This document shows positions 22,866 to 24,832 of a stretch of 24,832 nucleotides of DNA, one piece after another. The stretch comes from CAYXDO01 sp964463485 (GTDB taxonomy: Bacteria > Myxococcota > Kuafuiibacteriia > Kuafuiibacteriales > Kuafuiibacteriaceae). Every line of letters begins with the position of its first letter. The first letter of the stretch is position 1. The notes beneath the pieces were generated by a model. That model searched no databases and had not been told where the DNA came from. It saw only the letters and a list, made by a program, of their open reading frames with translations. The stretch is taken from positions 1 through 24,832 of the forward strand of contig CAYXDO010000161.1 in the NCBI GenBank assembly GCA_964463485.1. The letters run 5' to 3'. Position numbers and translations under genes: made by a program.

Positions 22866-23210
22866 GTGGCCCGGAGACGCGAGCCAACCGAGTCTGAACG
22901 GGCCGTCGTTCTAAGCCTTGGACGTCGGATTCGTGCGCTTCGCGAAGAAAGGGGATGGGCGCAGATCGATCTGGCGGCGCACCTCGACGACGACATCCAG
23001 CGAGCGATGATCTCTGACATCGAGACCGGACGCCGGACTGCTTCACTCACGACGCTCATCCGGATCGCTGGGGCCTTCGAGGTGCCGGTGGCAGCGCTCT
23101 TTCTGGAGCGCCAAGGACGCTCGCTTCGCGCCGCCGTTGCGGATCGAGCCCTCAGCGCGAGCGAGGAATCGCTTCGTCCGGTCGCGAAGCTTCTGGATGT
23201 CGAGATCTGA
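22866..23210 (+). CDS. Xre-family HTH regulator (third of three)
   Basis: This 114-residue protein starts at GTG 22866 and has a helix-turn-helix at residues 16-76 (SLGRRIRALREERGWAQIDLAAHLDDDIQRAMISDIETGRRTASLTTLIRIAGAFEVPV), with the same short tail plan as the other two (ALFLERQGRS...LLDVEI). It is divergent from the lipoprotein operon with only 42 nt between, and it precedes the DUF6998-like gene by 42 nt in the same direction. It is therefore placed to regulate both. Two TTCTGGA copies lie in its 3' half (23101, 23191). Confidence 0.87.
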   Translation: MARRREPTESERAVVLSLGRRIRALREERGWAQIDLAAHLDDDIQRAMISDIETGRRTASLTTLIRIAGAFEVPVAALFLERQGRSLRAAVADRALSASEESLRPVAKLLDVEI

Positions 23211-23252
23211 ACCGTCTTGATCCTCGCTCCGAGGCCCGCCTACCCTGCGCCG

Positions 23253-23729
23253 ATGATCGCTGACGCACAGCAAAGAATCGAGCGCGCCGTCCAACTCCTT
23301 CGAGGAATCTACTCCGCCGTCGAGGAGTTGGAGACCCTGTTCCCGGGCCGTCGCTTCACACCTGACGGGCACATGGTTGGGTCCTTCGGCGAAGCGTGGG
23401 CCGCCTTTCTGTACGACCTCGAACTGCTCCAGAATTCCGCCGAGACGCACGATGCTCGGGCGCCCGATGGGCGCATGGTCCAGATAAAGGCGACGCAGGG
23501 CGATCGCGTTGCAATTTCAAGCGAGCCGAGTCACCTGGTCGTGCTCGCGATCGACCCGACGGGTTCGGCCACCGAGATCTTCAACGGTCCCGGGTCCGTC
23601 GCGTGGGAGGCGGCTGGCAACGTCCAGAAGAATGGGCAACGTCCGCTTTCCCTCGCTCGCCTCCGGCGCCTGATGACCGACGTCGCTCCAGAAAGTCGAC
23701 TCCCTCGGCGTGAGCGACCGCCGTTCTAG
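23253..23729 (+). CDS. DUF6998-like protein, PD-(D/E)XK-like
   Basis: This 158-residue protein matches my memory of the DUF6998 family: LFPGRRFTPDGHMVGSFGEAWAAF, then ETHDARAPDGRMVQIKATQGDRVAISSEPSHLVVL, then a FNGPG motif. The order Glu47, Asp67, Gln77-Ile-Lys79 fits a PD-(D/E)XK nuclease-like core with Gln in place of the usual Glu. Activity is not certain. The ATG at 23253 is chosen because the family homology begins shortly after it; an in-frame TTG at 23217 is less likely. It follows an xre gene, a pairing common for regulated toxic or defence genes. The last 15 residues are Arg/Pro-rich. Confidence 0.7.
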   Translation: MIADAQQRIERAVQLLRGIYSAVEELETLFPGRRFTPDGHMVGSFGEAWAAFLYDLELLQNSAETHDARAPDGRMVQIKATQGDRVAISSEPSHLVVLAIDPTGSATEIFNGPGSVAWEAAGNVQKNGQRPLSLARLRRLMTDVAPESRLPRRERPPF

Positions 23730-23806
23730 CGCGCGTCCGCCTGGGCTGCTGCGCGACAGGCATCCTGAAGCTGCGTGAGCGCCTCAAATTCTGGAGCGTC
23801 AGCCAT
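23726..23806 (-). CDS. Possible 26-residue ORF
   Basis: The frame reads MADAPEFEALTQLQDACRAA and ends in an acidic/Ala-rich helix. It starts 22 nt after the stop of the minus-strand gene at 23829 and ends overlapping the stop of the DUF6998-like gene. The composition is protein-like but it is very short and has no ribosome-binding site. Reported only as a possibility. Confidence 0.15.
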   Translation of the reverse strand: MADAPEFEALTQLQDACRAAAQADAR

Positions 23807-23828
23807 CGGCGGTTCTCGGAGTCATTCA

Positions 23829-24832
23829 TCACGACGGCGAGGATTGGGGCTTGAGCCCCACTTCCAGCGGTTTCGCGCAAAAGCCGGGAATCGCGAAGAG
23901 ACCGTCGATCTGAGTCTGGAGCAGCCCTCGGTATTCGTCGAAAATCTTGGACGCCTGGGGAAAGAAGCCGCTTGCGTGCATCTCCACCGAACGCAGCTCC
24001 ATGACCTGGCGCGTCGCGGCCTTGGCTTCTGGACCGAGACCTGCCAGCACTGCGCTCAATCCAGAAAGTCGAGCACCCACAAAGACCGTCCTCCAGAAAT
24101 CGCGCGGCAGCGCACCGAGGTGAACGCTGCGAAGCGTCTTGAAGGGATTCTTGATTCTGTACAGCAGACCCTCGGGGCGTCGATCGAAGATCTTGGCTCT
24201 CCGACGAAGCCGGGGCCGAACGGACCCTTCGACGCGATGTGGGAAGTCCAGAATCGATCGCGACGGACGATACTCGGCGAGACTTGGGACACATTGGAGA
24301 ACGGCGAGCGCTTCGCGACCGCTGAGCCCTGGATCGAAGCCATCTGGATCCTCCATTGCGTCCTGCTGGATCTGCTCCAGAAGCGCGTTGCTCGCCTTCT
24401 GGAGAGGGATTTTGTCGGCTCTCCGTAGCGGTCGGTCGTACGTCCGGATGTACGTTTCGGAACGCTTGGAGCCGAAGTATTGGTTCAGGCTGAGCGAGCG
24501 AAGCGGATCGCAGTCGGTCCGCCGCTCACATCTTTTTCGACGCGGACTCGCGTCGCAGTGGAGGACCAGTCCAGAAGGCACGGCGTAGTCGATGGCAACG
24601 TCCAGCAGTGTCACCCCGATCGAGCCTTCGACGATGAACGGAAGAAGCATCTGAATCCACCACGCAGCCGCCCCGCTTGCGAGGGCGTTGGGCAAGAGGT
24701 CGAGGCGCGCGTAGCGGCCTCTGAGAAATTCGCCCATGTGCGAGTCGACGTACCTTTGCAGCTTCGCGGGCCTGAACGCTTCACTGACGGTGGATGGCGA
24801 TCTCGACTGACCTCGGCGCCGACCGCGTGCAA
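23829..24832 (-). CDS. Hypothetical protein, cut by the right edge
   Basis: The first ATG inside the window is at 24737 (302 residues), but the frame stays open through the edge. Its upstream codons (VSEAFRPAKLQRYVDSHM) read like protein that leads into GEFLRGRYARLDLLPNAL, so the true start is probably outside. Early residues include hydrophobic stretches (AAAWWIQMLLPFIVEGSIGVTLLDVAIDYAV); the middle is basic and helical, and the end contains EYRGLLQTQIDGLFAIPGFCAKPLEVGLK. I recognise no family. A membrane-associated role is possible. It carries seven heptamer copies, the densest gene in the window for that motif after the second xre gene. Confidence 0.6.
   Translation of the reverse strand, partial: ARGRRRGQSRSPSTVSEAFRPAKLQRYVDSHMGEFLRGRYARLDLLPNALASGAAAWWIQMLLPFIVEGSIGVTLLDVAIDYAVPSGLVLHCDASPRRKRCERRTDCDPLRSLSLNQYFGSKRSETYIRTYDRPLRRADKIPLQKASNALLEQIQQDAMEDPDGFDPGLSGREALAVLQCVPSLAEYRPSRSILDFPHRVEGSVRPRLRRRAKIFDRRPEGLLYRIKNPFKTLRSVHLGALPRDFWRTVFVGARLSGLSAVLAGLGPEAKAATRQVMELRSVEMHASGFFPQASKIFDEYRGLLQTQIDGLFAIPGFCAKPLEVGLKPQSSPS
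24376..24403. repeat. Inverted pair of TCCAGAA heptamers
   Basis: TCCAGAA (24376-24382) and TTCTGGA (24397-24403) face each other with 14 bases between. The pair at 18458 and 18479 has the same 14-base gap. Two pairs with one spacing could be chance at this density, but it is a geometry worth testing. Confidence 0.4.

Larger units (their letters stand above)
17192..24576. repeat. Highly iterated heptamer TCCAGAA (35 copies)
   Basis: Plus-strand copies start at 17192, 17687, 18419, 18432, 18458, 18603, 18644, 18652, 18721, 20664, 20856, 21075, 21627, 22483, 23428, 23623, 23687, 24060, 24092, 24247, 24376 and 24570. Minus-strand copies (TTCTGGA on plus) start at 17205, 17975, 18323, 18479, 18794, 18863, 19861, 21906, 23101, 23191, 23789, 24027 and 24397. 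Base composition predicts about one in this length, and 1-17191 has only one (1563). Flanking bases are free, while the leading T is nearly fixed: CCAGAA with another leading base was seen about twice here but about ten times on the left. Copies fall in genes on both strands, in several reading phases, and between genes. Counted by eye. Confidence 0.85.

Noticed and set aside
23584..23829. Minus-strand frame starting MNDSENRRWL at a TGATG junction
   Set aside because: The start overlap is attractive, but the protein becomes Arg/Ser-rich and runs antisense through the DUF6998-like gene.
17192..24576. CRISPR array or integron attC sites from the repeated heptamers
   Set aside because: The repeats are 7 bp, irregularly spaced, on both strands and largely inside genes; no spacers of constant length.

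Overview
The window looks like a GC-rich genome of the Myxococcota (deltaproteobacterial) type, probably environmental. The grounds are the many lipoproteins, a Cys-rich lipoprotein with a CQSDADC-like repeat, a very large NACHT ATPase, ECF-like sigma signatures and frequent GTG starts. This is inference from style; no rRNA or marker gene is present.

Layout. 1-614: an IS200/IS605-type element (tnpA on minus) with TAAA-loop hairpins at both ends. About 615-3141: an intact IS21-family element (istA, istB). 3195-12637, all plus strand: a PEGA-like lipoprotein, a DUF4105 (Lnb N-terminal-like) protein with a barrel-like C terminus, a small membrane protein, and then a tight operon of three genes: an ECF sigma-like protein, an unknown 278-aa protein and a 1747-residue protein with Lon-protease-like, NACHT and helical-repeat regions. 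12629-15038, minus strand: three envelope genes joined by ATGA overlaps (118 aa unknown, 356 aa multi-pass membrane protein, lipoprotein with a vWA-like DxSxS motif). 15315-17090, minus strand: a frameshifted large serine recombinase, a 67-aa gene directly upstream, and at the recombinase 3' end a 23-bp sequence that reads as the 3' end of a tRNA gene (probable att core). 17156-24832: an accessory region with three small Xre-type regulators, a CDKN3/dual-specificity-type phosphatase, a lipoprotein and membrane-protein operon with two paralogous lipoproteins, a DUF6998-like protein with a PD-(D/E)XK-like motif, and a gene running off the right edge.

Two signals stand out. (1) The asymmetric heptamer TCCAGAA occurs 35 times on either strand between 17192 and 24576, where base composition predicts about one. 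It occurs once in the first 17.1 kb. It lies in coding and non-coding DNA, in several reading phases, and forms operator-like arrangements at two of the Xre genes. (2) The sigma-like / unknown / Lon-like-NACHT operon (5615-12637) looks like an undescribed STAND (NLR-like) conflict or signalling system.

How the genes may work together (inference). The NACHT protein would be the sensor and switch, and the sigma-like protein its transcriptional arm. The serine recombinase and tRNA-end sequence mark one end of an integrated island that extends to the right. In that island small Xre regulators control neighbouring phosphatase, nuclease-like and envelope genes, and the TCCAGAA heptamer starts just inside it.
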